A DNA stretch of 64,000 nt from NCBI RefSeq assembly GCF_946893725.1, contig NZ_CAMPPE010000003.1, positions 1-64,000 on the forward strand, written 5' to 3'. This document shows positions 52,963-62,389 of the stretch, piece after piece. The notes under the pieces are model-generated. The model made no database searches. It was not told the DNA's origin and worked only from the letters and a program-made list of their open reading frames with translations. Every line of letters starts with the position of its first letter. Position 1 is the first letter of the stretch. Made by a program: the position numbers and the translations under genes. This stretch comes from Anaerococcus sp. Marseille-Q5996. GTDB lineage: Bacteria; Bacillota; Clostridia; Tissierellales; Peptoniphilaceae.

Positions 52963-54061
52963 AAATTATTTTAAGATATTAAAAAGCCATATTAAGTCAC
53001 TCTTACTATATTCGTTAATATTTTTAGTATTAATTTTTATATTTACGAAATCTGGTGATCCTGTTGATAAATATAGTAATTTAAAATTGCCTATTTATGT
53101 AAATGATCAATCAAATACAGATAGGTCTAAGGCTTTAGTAGAGTTTATAGATAAAAATCACAAACTAGTAAAAATTGATGATGATAAGATTGATGACAAA
53201 TTGTTTTATGAAGAGATAGTCTGTGCTTTAACAATACCTATAGATTTTGATGAAAAAGGCATGGTAGATTTTAAAGAAGTATATGATGATTCCTATACAC
53301 TTTATGCAAAAAATGAAATAAATTCATTTTTAAACCAAATTGATACATTTGAAAAAGCAGGATTTTCGACAAAAGATTCTATAAAAAATGCAAAAGAAAA
53401 TTTTGACAAAGATATTGATGTGGAAGTTAAATCGCTTGTAAAAAATCAAAAAGATAATGCACCATACTTTTTTAGGATGCTTGGATATGTAATTATGAGC
53501 CAGATTATAATGATAGTTGGTATTATAAGTTTAACATACAATAAAGAAAGTACTAACAAAAGAAATTTAATATCTCCTTTTAAAAAATCTAAGCAAAATT
53601 TACAATTAATCCTTGGCCATATAGTTTGCGGACTAGTAGTTTGGTTAGTCTATATGATTTTTTATTGTATATTCTTTAAAGATTTCACATTTTCAAGACC
53701 AACTAAGCAAATGATGGCAAATGCACTCTTATTTACAGCAACTATCGTATGTTTTGCAGTAATGATTTCAAAACTAGCCAAAAATCAAAATACAATTACA
53801 GGGATAATGAATGTATTTTCTTTGGGATCATCATTTTTGACAGGAATATTTGTCCCACAAGAACTATTAGGAGATTTGGCTAGCAAATTAGGAAAAATAT
53901 TTCCTTCCTATTATTATGTGGAAAATATTAAAAATATAAATACAGATTTAAATTACTCATTTTTCAATACTAATACCTTGATTTTGCTAGGATTTTCAAT
54001 TGTTTTTATTATAATAACCATATTTACAAAAATGAATGTAGAAAAAACCAAGGCTGAGTAA
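52949..54061 (+). CDS. ABC-2 permease, second subunit
   Basis: A 370-residue paralogue of the preceding permease with the same plan (N-terminal anchor near 17-33, external domain, C-terminal membrane bundle from about 180). SLGSSFLTGIFVPQELLG is the conserved segment before the last external loop. AGGGG precedes the ATG. The two probably form a heterodimer. Confidence 0.88.
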   Translation: MIVFKNYFKILKSHIKSLLLYSLIFLVLIFIFTKSGDPVDKYSNLKLPIYVNDQSNTDRSKALVEFIDKNHKLVKIDDDKIDDKLFYEEIVCALTIPIDFDEKGMVDFKEVYDDSYTLYAKNEINSFLNQIDTFEKAGFSTKDSIKNAKENFDKDIDVEVKSLVKNQKDNAPYFFRMLGYVIMSQIIMIVGIISLTYNKESTNKRNLISPFKKSKQNLQLILGHIVCGLVVWLVYMIFYCIFFKDFTFSRPTKQMMANALLFTATIVCFAVMISKLAKNQNTITGIMNVFSLGSSFLTGIFVPQELLGDLASKLGKIFPSYYYVENIKNINTDLNYSFFNTNTLILLGFSIVFIIITIFTKMNVEKTKAE

Positions 54062-54072
54062 TAAATTTTTTT

Positions 54073-54101
54073 GGGCAGCTAAGTTTTATTAGCTGCCTTT
54101 T
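54073..54101 (+). terminator. Terminator after the ABC-2 operon
   Basis: GGCAGCTAA, short loop, TTAGCTGCC, TTTT. Confidence 0.9.
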
Positions 54102-54159
54102 ACCTTTGCCAAGGTTTATTTTTTTGCCCATTTCATATATAATTTATAATGAGGTAATT

Positions 54160-56490
54160 ATGACAAATAGTAAAAATGACAATCGAATAAGAAAAAAATC
54201 TACAAATAAACCTCCTAGAAATAGAGCCAAGAAAAAAAGAGAATGGACCTTTGATTTTAATGTATTTTCATTAGTTGTGATGGGTCTATCTTTAATTTTA
54301 TTTATATTTATTTTTTCATCAAATACTGGAAAAGTTGGAAATGCAATAACCAATAGTTTTACTAATACATTTGGCAAACTAGCCCTAGCCTTTCCAGCCA
54401 TTATTTTTATCAGTTTTTTATTTGCCTACAGAGATAAATACAGGGAAAATATCAAACATTTTTTGCTTTTATACTTACTTTTTATAATGACCCTGGCATT
54501 TTTATCCAAAGCTTATGTAAGAAACGATTTAAATTGGACTATAGATTATAATATACAAAATGCAGCTGATTCTGGTGGAATGATTGGCGGATTTTTTGCA
54601 TATTATATTATTAGTTTTTTGGGAACTTTGGGACTAGATATTTTATTTGCTCTTTCAATATTTTTATTTGTAATTGGTATAAGTCCACTTACCTATGGTG
54701 AATTTTTAAGAAAGATTAGAGATATTATAATCCTAATTGCAAGTAAGATTTCAGATTTATTTGCAAGTCTTAAAGAAAAAAGAAATGAATCTAGCAAAAA
54801 CATTAAGGAAAGTGAAGATGAGGAAATCTTCATAGCAAATGATAACCATAATCTAGGACCAACTTTAGAAGAAAAGCCTATTACAGAAACTGAGCTTATA
54901 GAAAAAATAGATCAGCCTATTGAAAAAGAAGTAAGGCCAAAGAAAAAGGCTATTAAAACTTACGATTTTTCAGATGATGAAGAAATTGAAGTAAGAAGCT
55001 ATAAGTCAAAGCAAATAGAAATGAAAGACTTGGATGAGACTTTCAAAAAAGAATTTGACAACTATAATTATCCACCGGTTGACTTGCTAGAAGATAGGAC
55101 TGATGCAGGATCAGTTGATGAGGGTGAAATAAAGGAAAAAGCAATCGCCATAGAAGAGACACTAGAAAGTTTTGGCATAGAAGCAAAAGTGGTTCAAATA
55201 GACATAGGACCCACAGTTACTTGCTATGAATTAAAACCACAAAGAGGGGTAAAGGTAAGTAAGATATTAAATCTTGCTGATGATTTGGCCCTATCACTTG
55301 CAACAAGTGGTATTAGAATCCTAGCACCTATTCCAGGCAAAAGTCATGTGGGTATTGAAGTTCCAAATGATAGCAAAGAAATAGTAGGATTTAAGGAAAT
55401 AATTAGCACAAATAAATTTGCAAATGCTAAATCAAAAATTCCTTTTGCTATGGGTAAGTCAATTTCAGGTGAACCTGTGGTCTCTGGTATTGAAAAGATG
55501 CCACATTTACTAGTTTCTGGAGCAACAGGATCTGGTAAGTCGGTATGTATAAATACTATTATTATGAGTATACTTTACAAACACTCTCCAGATGAAGTTA
55601 AGCTATTGATGATAGATCCAAAAGTAGTTGAACTTTCAGTTTATAATGGTATTCCTCATTTAATTATGCCGGTTATTACAGATCCTAAAAAAGCAAGTTC
55701 CTCTTTATTTTGGGCCATTTCTGAAATGGAAAAAAGATATAAGGCCTTTCAAAAGTACCATGTTCGTGATATAGAAGGCTATAAAAGAGCAGCTGAAACT
55801 GACGAGTCTATGGAAAATTTACCATATATTGTTGTAATCATAGACGAGCTTGCGGATCTTATGATGACTGCAGCAAGTGAAGTGGAAGATTACATCATGC
55901 GCCTAGCTCAAAAATCAAGGGCATGTGGAATTCATTTAGTAATTGCAACCCAAAGGCCAACAGTAGATGTTATCACAGGTACAATAAAGGCAAATATACC
56001 ATCTAGGATTTCATTTGCTGTAACCAGCCAAACAGATTCTAGAACTATACTTGATGCTTCTGGAGCAGAAAAACTTTTAGGAAAAGGGGATATGCTTTAT
56101 GCATCAAGTGACTCTATGAAACCACTTAGAATCCAAGGAGCTTTTGTATCAGACAAGGAAGTATTGGATGTGGTTGAATATATTAAAGAAGAGACTAAGG
56201 CAGATTATAACCAAGAAGCCATAGAAACGGTAGAGGAAAATTCTCAAGTAAAAGAAGTGGATGATGAGGATGAATTAATTGATGAAGCAACTCAAATAAT
56301 TATAGATGAAAACACCGCATCAGTTTCACTTTTACAAAGAAAACTTAGAATTGGCTATGCAAGGGCAGGTAGAATTATCGACCAGCTTGAAGCAAAAGGA
56401 ATTGTAGGTCCATATGAGGGCAGCAAACCAAGAAAAGTCTTGGTAGATAGGTCTTATTTTGAAGGAGATTTAGGTGAATATAGCGAATAA
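54160..56490 (+). CDS. ftsK: DNA translocase FtsK/SpoIIIE
   Basis: A 776-residue septal DNA pump that clears chromosome DNA during division. Four N-terminal membrane segments (about 35-190), an acidic linker, then the motor domain with VSGATGSGKSVCINT and YIVVIIDELADLMM, and the C-terminal gamma winged helix (VSLLQRKLRIGYARAGRIID). The start at 54160 has GAGG; TATAAT lies at 54138. An earlier in-frame start precedes that box. It overlaps pgsA by 17 bases. Confidence 0.96.
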   Translation: MTNSKNDNRIRKKSTNKPPRNRAKKKREWTFDFNVFSLVVMGLSLILFIFIFSSNTGKVGNAITNSFTNTFGKLALAFPAIIFISFLFAYRDKYRENIKHFLLLYLLFIMTLAFLSKAYVRNDLNWTIDYNIQNAADSGGMIGGFFAYYIISFLGTLGLDILFALSIFLFVIGISPLTYGEFLRKIRDIIILIASKISDLFASLKEKRNESSKNIKESEDEEIFIANDNHNLGPTLEEKPITETELIEKIDQPIEKEVRPKKKAIKTYDFSDDEEIEVRSYKSKQIEMKDLDETFKKEFDNYNYPPVDLLEDRTDAGSVDEGEIKEKAIAIEETLESFGIEAKVVQIDIGPTVTCYELKPQRGVKVSKILNLADDLALSLATSGIRILAPIPGKSHVGIEVPNDSKEIVGFKEIISTNKFANAKSKIPFAMGKSISGEPVVSGIEKMPHLLVSGATGSGKSVCINTIIMSILYKHSPDEVKLLMIDPKVVELSVYNGIPHLIMPVITDPKKASSSLFWAISEMEKRYKAFQKYHVRDIEGYKRAAETDESMENLPYIVVIIDELADLMMTAASEVEDYIMRLAQKSRACGIHLVIATQRPTVDVITGTIKANIPSRISFAVTSQTDSRTILDASGAEKLLGKGDMLYASSDSMKPLRIQGAFVSDKEVLDVVEYIKEETKADYNQEAIETVEENSQVKEVDDEDELIDEATQIIIDENTASVSLLQRKLRIGYARAGRIIDQLEAKGIVGPYEGSKPRKVLVDRSYFEGDLGEYSE

Positions 56491-57004
56491 AGTTACAGTT
56501 TTAAGATTACTTTTAATCCCAGTATTTCTAGTTTTATATTATATTTATGGTACAAGTTATAATATAGCAGCCATAGTATTTGTAATAGCTTCTCTTACAG
56601 ATGCCCTAGATGGACACCTAGCACGTAGTAGAAACTTAGTTACAACCTTTGGGAAATTTGTAGATCCATTGGTGGATAAATTACTAACTATGGCGGCATT
56701 TGTAGTTTTAGTAGAAGCAAGCATAATTCCTGCTTGGGCTGTTATAATAATTATTGCAAGGGAACTTATAATTACAGGTTTTAGGACACTTGCAGCGGAT
56801 AAGGGTATAACAATTGCAGCCAGCAAATGGGGAAAACTTAAAACAACTAGCCAAATGATAGCACTAGTTTTACTTTTACTAAATAATAGCACTTTAAATA
56901 TTGCTGGAGTTTATGTATTTTATATAGCAGTTATACTAACAATTATTTCAGGACTAGATTATATAATTAAAAACAAAGAAGTTTTAGATTTAGAAAATAT
57001 ATAG
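56474..57004 (+). CDS. pgsA: CDP-diacylglycerol-glycerol-3-phosphate 3-phosphatidyltransferase
   Basis: A 176-residue membrane enzyme that starts phosphatidylglycerol synthesis. The CDP-alcohol phosphotransferase motif is complete: DALDGHLARSRNLVTTFGKF followed by DPLVDK. It starts with GTG inside the end of ftsK, with GGAG eight bases before. Confidence 0.94.
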   Translation: MNIANKVTVLRLLLIPVFLVLYYIYGTSYNIAAIVFVIASLTDALDGHLARSRNLVTTFGKFVDPLVDKLLTMAAFVVLVEASIIPAWAVIIIIARELIITGFRTLAADKGITIAASKWGKLKTTSQMIALVLLLLNNSTLNIAGVYVFYIAVILTIISGLDYIIKNKEVLDLENI

Positions 57005-57013
57005 GAGATTAAT

Positions 57014-58054
57014 ATGGATGATAACAAACAAAAAGCACTAGACCAAGCCTTTAAAAATATTGAAAAAAAATATGGTAAAGGATCAATAATGAAAATGGGA
57101 GAAGCTCCAAAGGTAGCAGTATCAGCTATCCCAACAGGAGCTATAAATCTAGATATTGCACTTGGAATTGGTGGTATTCCAAGGGGAAGAGTTATAGAAA
57201 TATTTGGGCCAGAATCTTCTGGTAAAACAACACTTGCCCTTCATATGATAGCAGAAGATCAAAAACAAGGCCATATGTGTGCATTTATAGACGCAGAGCA
57301 TGCTATGGATGCAGAATATGCTAGAAATCTAGGGGTAGATATAGAAAATCTTATTTTGTCACAGCCAGATACGGGTGAACAAGGATTAGATATTGCAGAA
57401 TCTCTAGTACGTTCTGGTGCCGTAGATTTAATAATCATCGACTCAGTAGCAGCCCTAGTACCAAGAGCAGAAATCGAAGGAGAGATGGGAGATAGCCACG
57501 TAGGTCTTCAAGCAAGACTAATGAGCCAGGCTCTTAGAAGACTTACAGGTGTAATTGCAAAATCAAATACAACTGTAGTATTTATCAACCAATTAAGAGA
57601 AAAAGTTGGGGTCATGTTTGGTTCACCAGAAACTACAACAGGTGGTCGTGCCCTTAAATTCTACTCATCAGTTAGACTTGATATTCGTAGGATAAAAACA
57701 ATTACAGAAGGCGATAATTCTATTGGATCTCGAACACGTGTAAAAGTTGTAAAAAATAAGGTAGCGCCACCATTTAAAGTAGTAGAATTTGATATTATGT
57801 ATGGATCTGGTATTTCAAAATCAGGTGTTATCCTAGATACAGCTGTAGAAATGGATATAGTAGAAAAAGCTGGATCATGGTTCTCATATGGTGGAGAAAA
57901 ACTTGGCCAAGGACGTGAAAATGTAAAAACATACCTTGAAGAAAATAAAGATATTATGAATGAAATCGAAGGCAAAATCAGAGCATCGTTAAATAATAAC
58001 GAAGAAGAAAATTTATTTGAAGATGAAGATACTCAAGAAAGCCTAGATGTTTAA
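57014..58054 (+). CDS. recA: Recombinase RecA
   Basis: A 346-residue strand-exchange protein. Walker A is [29 protein letters not shown], the L2 loop region ([20 protein letters not shown]) and the acidic C-terminal tail are present. GGAG precedes the start. The ftsK-pgsA-recA order is seen in many Firmicutes. Confidence 0.98.
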   Translation: MDDNKQKALDQAFKNIEKKYGKGSIMKMGEAPKVAVSAIPTGAINLDIALGIGGIPRGRVIEIFGPESSGKTTLALHMIAEDQKQGHMCAFIDAEHAMDAEYARNLGVDIENLILSQPDTGEQGLDIAESLVRSGAVDLIIIDSVAALVPRAEIEGEMGDSHVGLQARLMSQALRRLTGVIAKSNTTVVFINQLREKVGVMFGSPETTTGGRALKFYSSVRLDIRRIKTITEGDNSIGSRTRVKVVKNKVAPPFKVVEFDIMYGSGISKSGVILDTAVEMDIVEKAGSWFSYGGEKLGQGRENVKTYLEENKDIMNEIEGKIRASLNNNEEENLFEDEDTQESLDV

Positions 58055-58059
58055 ATAAG

Positions 58060-58091
58060 AAAAAGTACTGATTAAATTCAGTACTTTTTTA
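58060..58091. terminator. Bidirectional terminator
   Basis: AAAAAGTACTGA, TTAAAT loop, TCAGTACTTTTTT. It serves recA and dinB, which converge. Confidence 0.9.
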
Positions 58092-58093
58092 TT

Positions 58094-59128
58094 TTATAAG
58101 AATGTTAATTGGTTGCTATTGCGATTTGATAATTTTGAAAGAGAAATTCCGATTAATCTTACATATTCGTTTTCATAAACTTCATTTAATAATTCACTGG
58201 CAGAATTAAAAATATCTTCTTTTTTATAAATAGGTTCTTGGAGGGTTATGGCGCGGGTAATGGTTTTGAAATCACTATTTTTTATTTTGAGATTTATAGT
58301 TTTGCCCTGCAAGTCTTTTTTTTCTAAATCATCTTCAATTTTTTCGGATATTTCTTTTAGATACTGATTTAAAATATTTATGTCATTTGTATTTTCTCTA
58401 AAAGTTCGCTCTCGCCCCAAGGACTTCCTCTTGCGACTAGGATTTATTTCTCTTTTGTCCTCACCACGTATTACCCCATAAATATAAGATCCGTGCTTGC
58501 CAAAAAGTTCAATTAAAAAATCTTCATCAAGTCTTAATAAATCTTTTATGGTATAAATTCCAATATTTTTTAATTTTTCTACACCATGAATACCAAGGCC
58601 ATGGACTTTTTTTATATCTAAATCCATTAAAATTTCTGGAACATCGCTTTTAGATATTTCATTTAATCCATGGGGTTTATTCCAGTCGCTGGCAAGTTTT
58701 GCCAAAAATTTATTATATGATATGCCTATTGAAACATTGATTTGAGTTTTTAAAAAAACTTCATCTTGGATCTTTCTAGCTAGGTCTAAGGGATTTTGAC
58801 TTTCTATTTGTAAATATGCCTCATCTATGGAAACTTGTTCAAAATTACTGGCATATTTTTTGATAATAGTAAAAACCTCATCTGATTTTTTTCTATAATA
58901 TGGGTGGTCAACCGGTATTAATATTAGATTGGGACAAAGTTCTTTTGCCATAAAAACAGGCATAGCAGAGTGAATGCCATATTTTCTCGCCTTGTAATTT
59001 GCAGTTGTAATTATTGATTTATTTGTAAGCCCACCAACAGCCAGTGGATAATTTTTAAGTCTTGGATTTCTAATTTCTTCACAAGATGCATAAAAAGCAT
59101 CACAATCTGTATGCAAAATGTTATTCAT
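58094..59128 (-). CDS. dinB: DNA polymerase IV (Y family)
   Basis: A 344-residue translesion polymerase. HTDCDAFYASCEE at the N-terminus and SIDEAYL hold the catalytic acidic residues; helix-hairpin-helix (VHGLGIHGVEKLKNIGIYTI) and little-finger domains follow. There is no clear C-terminal clamp-binding box. Convergent with recA. Confidence 0.95.
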   Translation of the reverse strand: MNNILHTDCDAFYASCEEIRNPRLKNYPLAVGGLTNKSIITTANYKARKYGIHSAMPVFMAKELCPNLILIPVDHPYYRKKSDEVFTIIKKYASNFEQVSIDEAYLQIESQNPLDLARKIQDEVFLKTQINVSIGISYNKFLAKLASDWNKPHGLNEISKSDVPEILMDLDIKKVHGLGIHGVEKLKNIGIYTIKDLLRLDEDFLIELFGKHGSYIYGVIRGEDKREINPSRKRKSLGRERTFRENTNDINILNQYLKEISEKIEDDLEKKDLQGKTINLKIKNSDFKTITRAITLQEPIYKKEDIFNSASELLNEVYENEYVRLIGISLSKLSNRNSNQLTFL

Positions 59129-59199
59129 ATCATCACCATTTTCACTATACTTTTAATTTTGTGGGTATAAATTAATAAACTGCGAAAGGATGATTTTAC

Positions 59200-59430
59200 A
59201 TGGATAATATAAATTTGAATGACGAATATCTAGAAAAACTTAAAAATGGTGAGACTATTGTAATCCCCCTTCATGAAGAGAGGGTAAGGGTTAGAAAAGA
59301 GAAAAGGGTTGTTGAAGAGATAGTTATTAGACGTGAAAAATATATAGAAATGCAAAAAATCAGAGTCCCTATTAGAAAAGAAATTGTAACTGTAGATGAT
59401 AGCAAACTAAATTATGAGGATATTGATTAA
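59200..59430 (+). CDS. Short YsnF/AvaK (DUF2382) domain protein
   Basis: A 76-residue protein carrying a single DUF2382-type segment: IPLHEERVRVRKEKRVVEEI ... VPIRKEIVTVDD. It is a miniature of the C-terminal part of the next protein. AAAGGA precedes the start. GGGTAT at 59163 lies upstream. Function unknown; general stress association is by family only. Confidence 0.7.
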   Translation: MDNINLNDEYLEKLKNGETIVIPLHEERVRVRKEKRVVEEIVIRREKYIEMQKIRVPIRKEIVTVDDSKLNYEDID

Positions 59431-59474
59431 TAAATATAAATTATTGTAAAGTTTAAAAAAAGTTTTATATTTAT

Positions 59475-59500
59475 GTTTAATAAATTTTTGTGGGGGGTAT
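59475..59500 (+). promoter_or_regulatory. Sequence matching a sigma-B promoter
   Basis: GTTTAA (59475-59480), 14 bp, GGGTAT (59495-59500). This equals the sigma-B consensus of Bacillus and Staphylococcus, and it stands before a gene of a general-stress family. Whether this organism has sigma-B is not known from the window. Confidence 0.5.
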
Positions 59501-59560
59501 ATACCTACTAGAACGATATAGACGAGAGTCTAGGAAGTTAAAAATAAAAGGAGATATATA

Positions 59561-60352
59561 ATGGCAAATTTTGAAACATTCAGAACAGAAGATGAATTAC
59601 TAGCAAGAATCGACCAACTAAGAGCTCAAGGTTTTAGCGATAGTGAACTTGAAGTTATTTCTGCTAATGAATTTAATAATGAAAACCTTAGATATTACGG
59701 AATTTCAGATAGAGCAAACAGAGACACATTAGATCCAGAATATAACGGAATCTATGCATACTACACAGGTGAAGATTTAGATCCAGCTTACTTTGGTGAT
59801 TTCGGATTCGATAGAGAAGTTTCTGATGAAGCACTAGGTGCAGTTGAAAGCGGAAACTACGTACTAGCAATCGAAAGAGATGATTACCTAGAAGATCCTG
59901 AATTTATCGACTCAACATACGAACAAAGAAAAGACTACATCGATGAAGATATTCTTGAAAGAGAAGACCTTTCAAAAAGAGATAAAATCAGACTTCACGA
60001 AGAAAGATTAAGAGTAAACAAAGAAAGAGTTCAAACTGGTGAAATTGGACTTAGAAAAGAAGTTGTAACTGAAACTCAAGAAATCGAAGTACCAGTAGAA
60101 AAAGAAAGAGTTACAGTTGAAAGACATGCTGTTGAAGGCGAAGCAGTTGATGGATACGCTTTTGATGAAGCATCTGATGAAATCAGAATTCCAATCCACG
60201 AAGAAAGAGTATCTGTAGATAAAGAAGCTTACGTAACAGAAGAAGTTGATGTAAATACAGAAACAGTTACAGAAAACGAAAGAGTTTCTGATACAGTAAG
60301 AAAAGAAAGATTAGACGTTGTTGAATCTGGAGATGTTAAAGAAGTAGATTAA
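59561..60352 (+). CDS. General stress protein with two YsnF/AvaK (DUF2382) segments
   Basis: A 263-residue acidic protein. Residues 1-110 form a YflT/GSP17M-like domain (FRTEDELLARIDQLRAQGFS, then DLEVISA-like strand). Two DUF2382 segments follow (about 145-190 and 205-260), each with IRLHEERLRVNKER or IPIHEERVSVDKEA. AAAAGGAG precedes the start. Codon use looks highly expressed (few rare codons). A terminator follows. In B. subtilis and Staphylococcus the relatives are sigma-B or stress induced; the biochemical role is unknown. Confidence 0.85.
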   Translation: MANFETFRTEDELLARIDQLRAQGFSDSELEVISANEFNNENLRYYGISDRANRDTLDPEYNGIYAYYTGEDLDPAYFGDFGFDREVSDEALGAVESGNYVLAIERDDYLEDPEFIDSTYEQRKDYIDEDILEREDLSKRDKIRLHEERLRVNKERVQTGEIGLRKEVVTETQEIEVPVEKERVTVERHAVEGEAVDGYAFDEASDEIRIPIHEERVSVDKEAYVTEEVDVNTETVTENERVSDTVRKERLDVVESGDVKEVD

Positions 60353-60385
60353 GAAGACGATAACTTACTATAAGAATTAATTTTT

Positions 60386-60417
60386 AAGCCCAGGTCCGCC
60401 TGGGCTTTTATTTTTTT
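60386..60417 (+). terminator. Terminator
   Basis: AAGCCCAGG, TCCG loop, CCTGGGCTT, followed by a long T-rich run. Confidence 0.92.
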
Positions 60418-60444
60418 GCCTAGATATAAACACTTTCTTATAGT
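60416..60444 (+). promoter_or_regulatory. Promoter of rqcP, nearly leaderless
   Basis: TTGCCT (60416-60421), 17 bp, TATAGT (60439-60444). The start codon at 60456 is only 11 bases after the -10 and has no ribosome-binding site, so the transcript probably begins within a few bases of the ATG. Confidence 0.55.
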
Positions 60445-60455
60445 AAAATTAACCT

Positions 60456-60701
60456 ATGAGAATAGATAAATTTTTAAAAAATTCAAGAATAATTAAACGT
60501 AGGCAAGTAGCAAAAGAAGCTTGTGAAAATGGTAGAGTTTTGATTAATGGTAGCACCGCAAAAGCTGGCTCAGTAGTAGAAGAAGGTGATATAATTGAAA
60601 TTGCCTTTGGAAATAGCAAGTTGAAGGTAAAAGTTACAGGACTTATAGAAGGTGCCAAAAAATCTACTGCAGAAGAGATGTATGAGGTAATAGATGGCTA
60701 G
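60456..60701 (+). CDS. rqcP: S4-domain RNA-binding protein RqcP (YabO)
   Basis: An 81-residue protein, almost only an S4 domain: MRIDKFLKNSRIIKRRQVAK, then GRVLINGSTAKAGSVVEEGD. RqcP binds 50S subunits with peptidyl-tRNA during ribosome-associated quality control together with RqcH. It overlaps divIC by eight bases; the rqcP-divIC pair is conserved in Firmicutes. Confidence 0.92.
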   Translation: MRIDKFLKNSRIIKRRQVAKEACENGRVLINGSTAKAGSVVEEGDIIEIAFGNSKLKVKVTGLIEGAKKSTAEEMYEVIDG

Positions 60702-61041
60702 GGCAAAATCTTATCAAAAAAAGAGAAAAGCTAAAAATAGAAGGTTTTTACTAAGTGTTTTATTTATTTTAATACTTAGTACAATTGCATATATATTTTT
60801 AAATAAAATGATGAATGCAGAAATAAATACTCTTAACTCAGAAATAAACTCTACAAAGAAAAAACTAGATTCTGTAAACGAAGAAATTACAAGTCTTGAA
60901 AGTGACTACGAAATCAGAAACACAGACCAATTTAAAGAAAAAATCGCCCAAGAAAGACTAGGTATGGTAAAGGGTGAAAATGAAACAGAAGAAGATGAAA
61001 CTGATGATGTAGAGCAAGAAACAAATAATGACGATAACTAG
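60694..61041 (+). CDS. divIC: Septum formation initiator DivIC/FtsB-like
   Basis: A 115-residue bitopic protein: basic cytoplasmic start, one membrane segment (about 18-36), coiled coil (about 40-75), then RNTDQFKEKIAQERLGMVKGE, the conserved end of the DivIC domain, and an acidic tail of ~20 residues. It overlaps tilS by 14 bases. Confidence 0.88.
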   Translation: MARAKSYQKKRKAKNRRFLLSVLFILILSTIAYIFLNKMMNAEINTLNSEINSTKKKLDSVNEEITSLESDYEIRNTDQFKEKIAQERLGMVKGENETEEDETDDVEQETNNDDN

Positions 61042-62389
61042 CAGATTTTTATCAAATATAAAAAAATATAATTTAATAGATAAAAATGATACCATCATAG
61101 TGGGGGCTAGTGGCGGTCCAGATAGCCAATTTCTAATATATCTTCTAAATGAAATAAAAAATGAATATAATTTAACAATAATCCTAGCCCACCTTAACCA
61201 CTTACATAGAAAAGAAGCTATCTTTGATGAAAACTTAGTGGTTGAAACAGGGAAAAAACTAAATCTTGAAGTTAAAGTCAAAAAATCCAGCATGGATGAT
61301 TTTGCAAAAGAAAATAAATTATCCCCAGAAGATGCAGGTAGAAGGTTAAGATATGAGTTTTTCTATAGTTTAGCTAAAGAAAATAAAAGTGCAAAAATAG
61401 CTGTTGCCCATAATATGGATGATCAAGCAGAAACCATGCTTTTTAGGATGGCTCGCGGGACAGGCCTAGATGGTCTTTCTGGAATGGATTATAAGAATGG
61501 AAAAATAATTCGACCAATTTTATCATTTAAAAAATCAGAAATTTTAGCATATCTAAATGAAAAAAAAATTCCTTATGCCATTGATGCTACAAATTTAGAA
61601 AATGATTATAGTAGAAATTACATAAGAAATGAGATTTTTCCTAAAATAGCAGAATTAAATCCAAATGCAATTGAAAACTTCTATAATTTATCGGATTTAA
61701 TAAAAAATGATTTGGAAATTATAGATGAACTTATAGACCAAAAATACGAGGTAGTTGCAGTTATTGAGGATAAAACCTTTGTAAAGTTTGATAAGCAAGA
61801 ATTTGAAAATCTTTCATATTCCTTAAAAGCAAGGATTTTAAGAAAATCAATTTATAAGTTACAAGGAAATGTTAAAAACTTTTCAAAGGAAAATATTGAT
61901 GATTTTTTAAATCTTTTGGACCTTGATACGGGCAAAAAAATTGTAAAAGGTAAATTAGAATTTATAAAAAATTACAATTCTTATGATTTAGTAATTTTAA
62001 ATGAAGATAGTAATAAACAAGAGATTGTAAGATTAAATCTTGGTGAGGAAGTTAGATTTAAAGAAAAAAAAATAAAGGCTTCAAGGGTTTTAAAAACAGA
62101 TAATAAATCAAAAAATATTGGATATTTTGATCTGGATAAAATTTCCTTTCCCCTTATAATTAGAAGTAGGGAAAATGGTGATAAATTTAAACCATTTGGT
62201 ATGAATCATAGGAAAAAACTTAAAGATTTTTTTATTGATGAGAAAATAGATAAGAATATCAGAGACCAGATTCCAATAATTTTATCGGAAAATGATATAA
62301 TTTGGGTTGGAGGCTATAGGATTTCTGATGATTATAAGCTTGATAGTGGTACAAATAATATTATAAAAATCGAGGTAGCAGATGATTAG
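61028..62389 (+). CDS. tilS: tRNA(Ile)-lysidine synthase
   Basis: A 453-residue enzyme converting C34 of the CAU isoleucine tRNA to lysidine. The PP-loop reads GASGGPDSQ. AHNMDDQAETMLFRMARGTGLDGL is the substrate-handling motif, and a C-terminal domain (FKPFGMNHRKKLKDFFID) is complete. Start lies within the end of divIC; it overlaps hpt by eight bases. Confidence 0.95.
   Translation: MTITSRFLSNIKKYNLIDKNDTIIVGASGGPDSQFLIYLLNEIKNEYNLTIILAHLNHLHRKEAIFDENLVVETGKKLNLEVKVKKSSMDDFAKENKLSPEDAGRRLRYEFFYSLAKENKSAKIAVAHNMDDQAETMLFRMARGTGLDGLSGMDYKNGKIIRPILSFKKSEILAYLNEKKIPYAIDATNLENDYSRNYIRNEIFPKIAELNPNAIENFYNLSDLIKNDLEIIDELIDQKYEVVAVIEDKTFVKFDKQEFENLSYSLKARILRKSIYKLQGNVKNFSKENIDDFLNLLDLDTGKKIVKGKLEFIKNYNSYDLVILNEDSNKQEIVRLNLGEEVRFKEKKIKASRVLKTDNKSKNIGYFDLDKISFPLIIRSRENGDKFKPFGMNHRKKLKDFFIDEKIDKNIRDQIPIILSENDIIWVGGYRISDDYKLDSGTNNIIKIEVADD

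Noticed and set aside
54106..54159. N-terminal extension of FtsK
   Set aside because: It precedes the -10 box and lacks a ribosome-binding site; the ATG at 54160 has GAGG.
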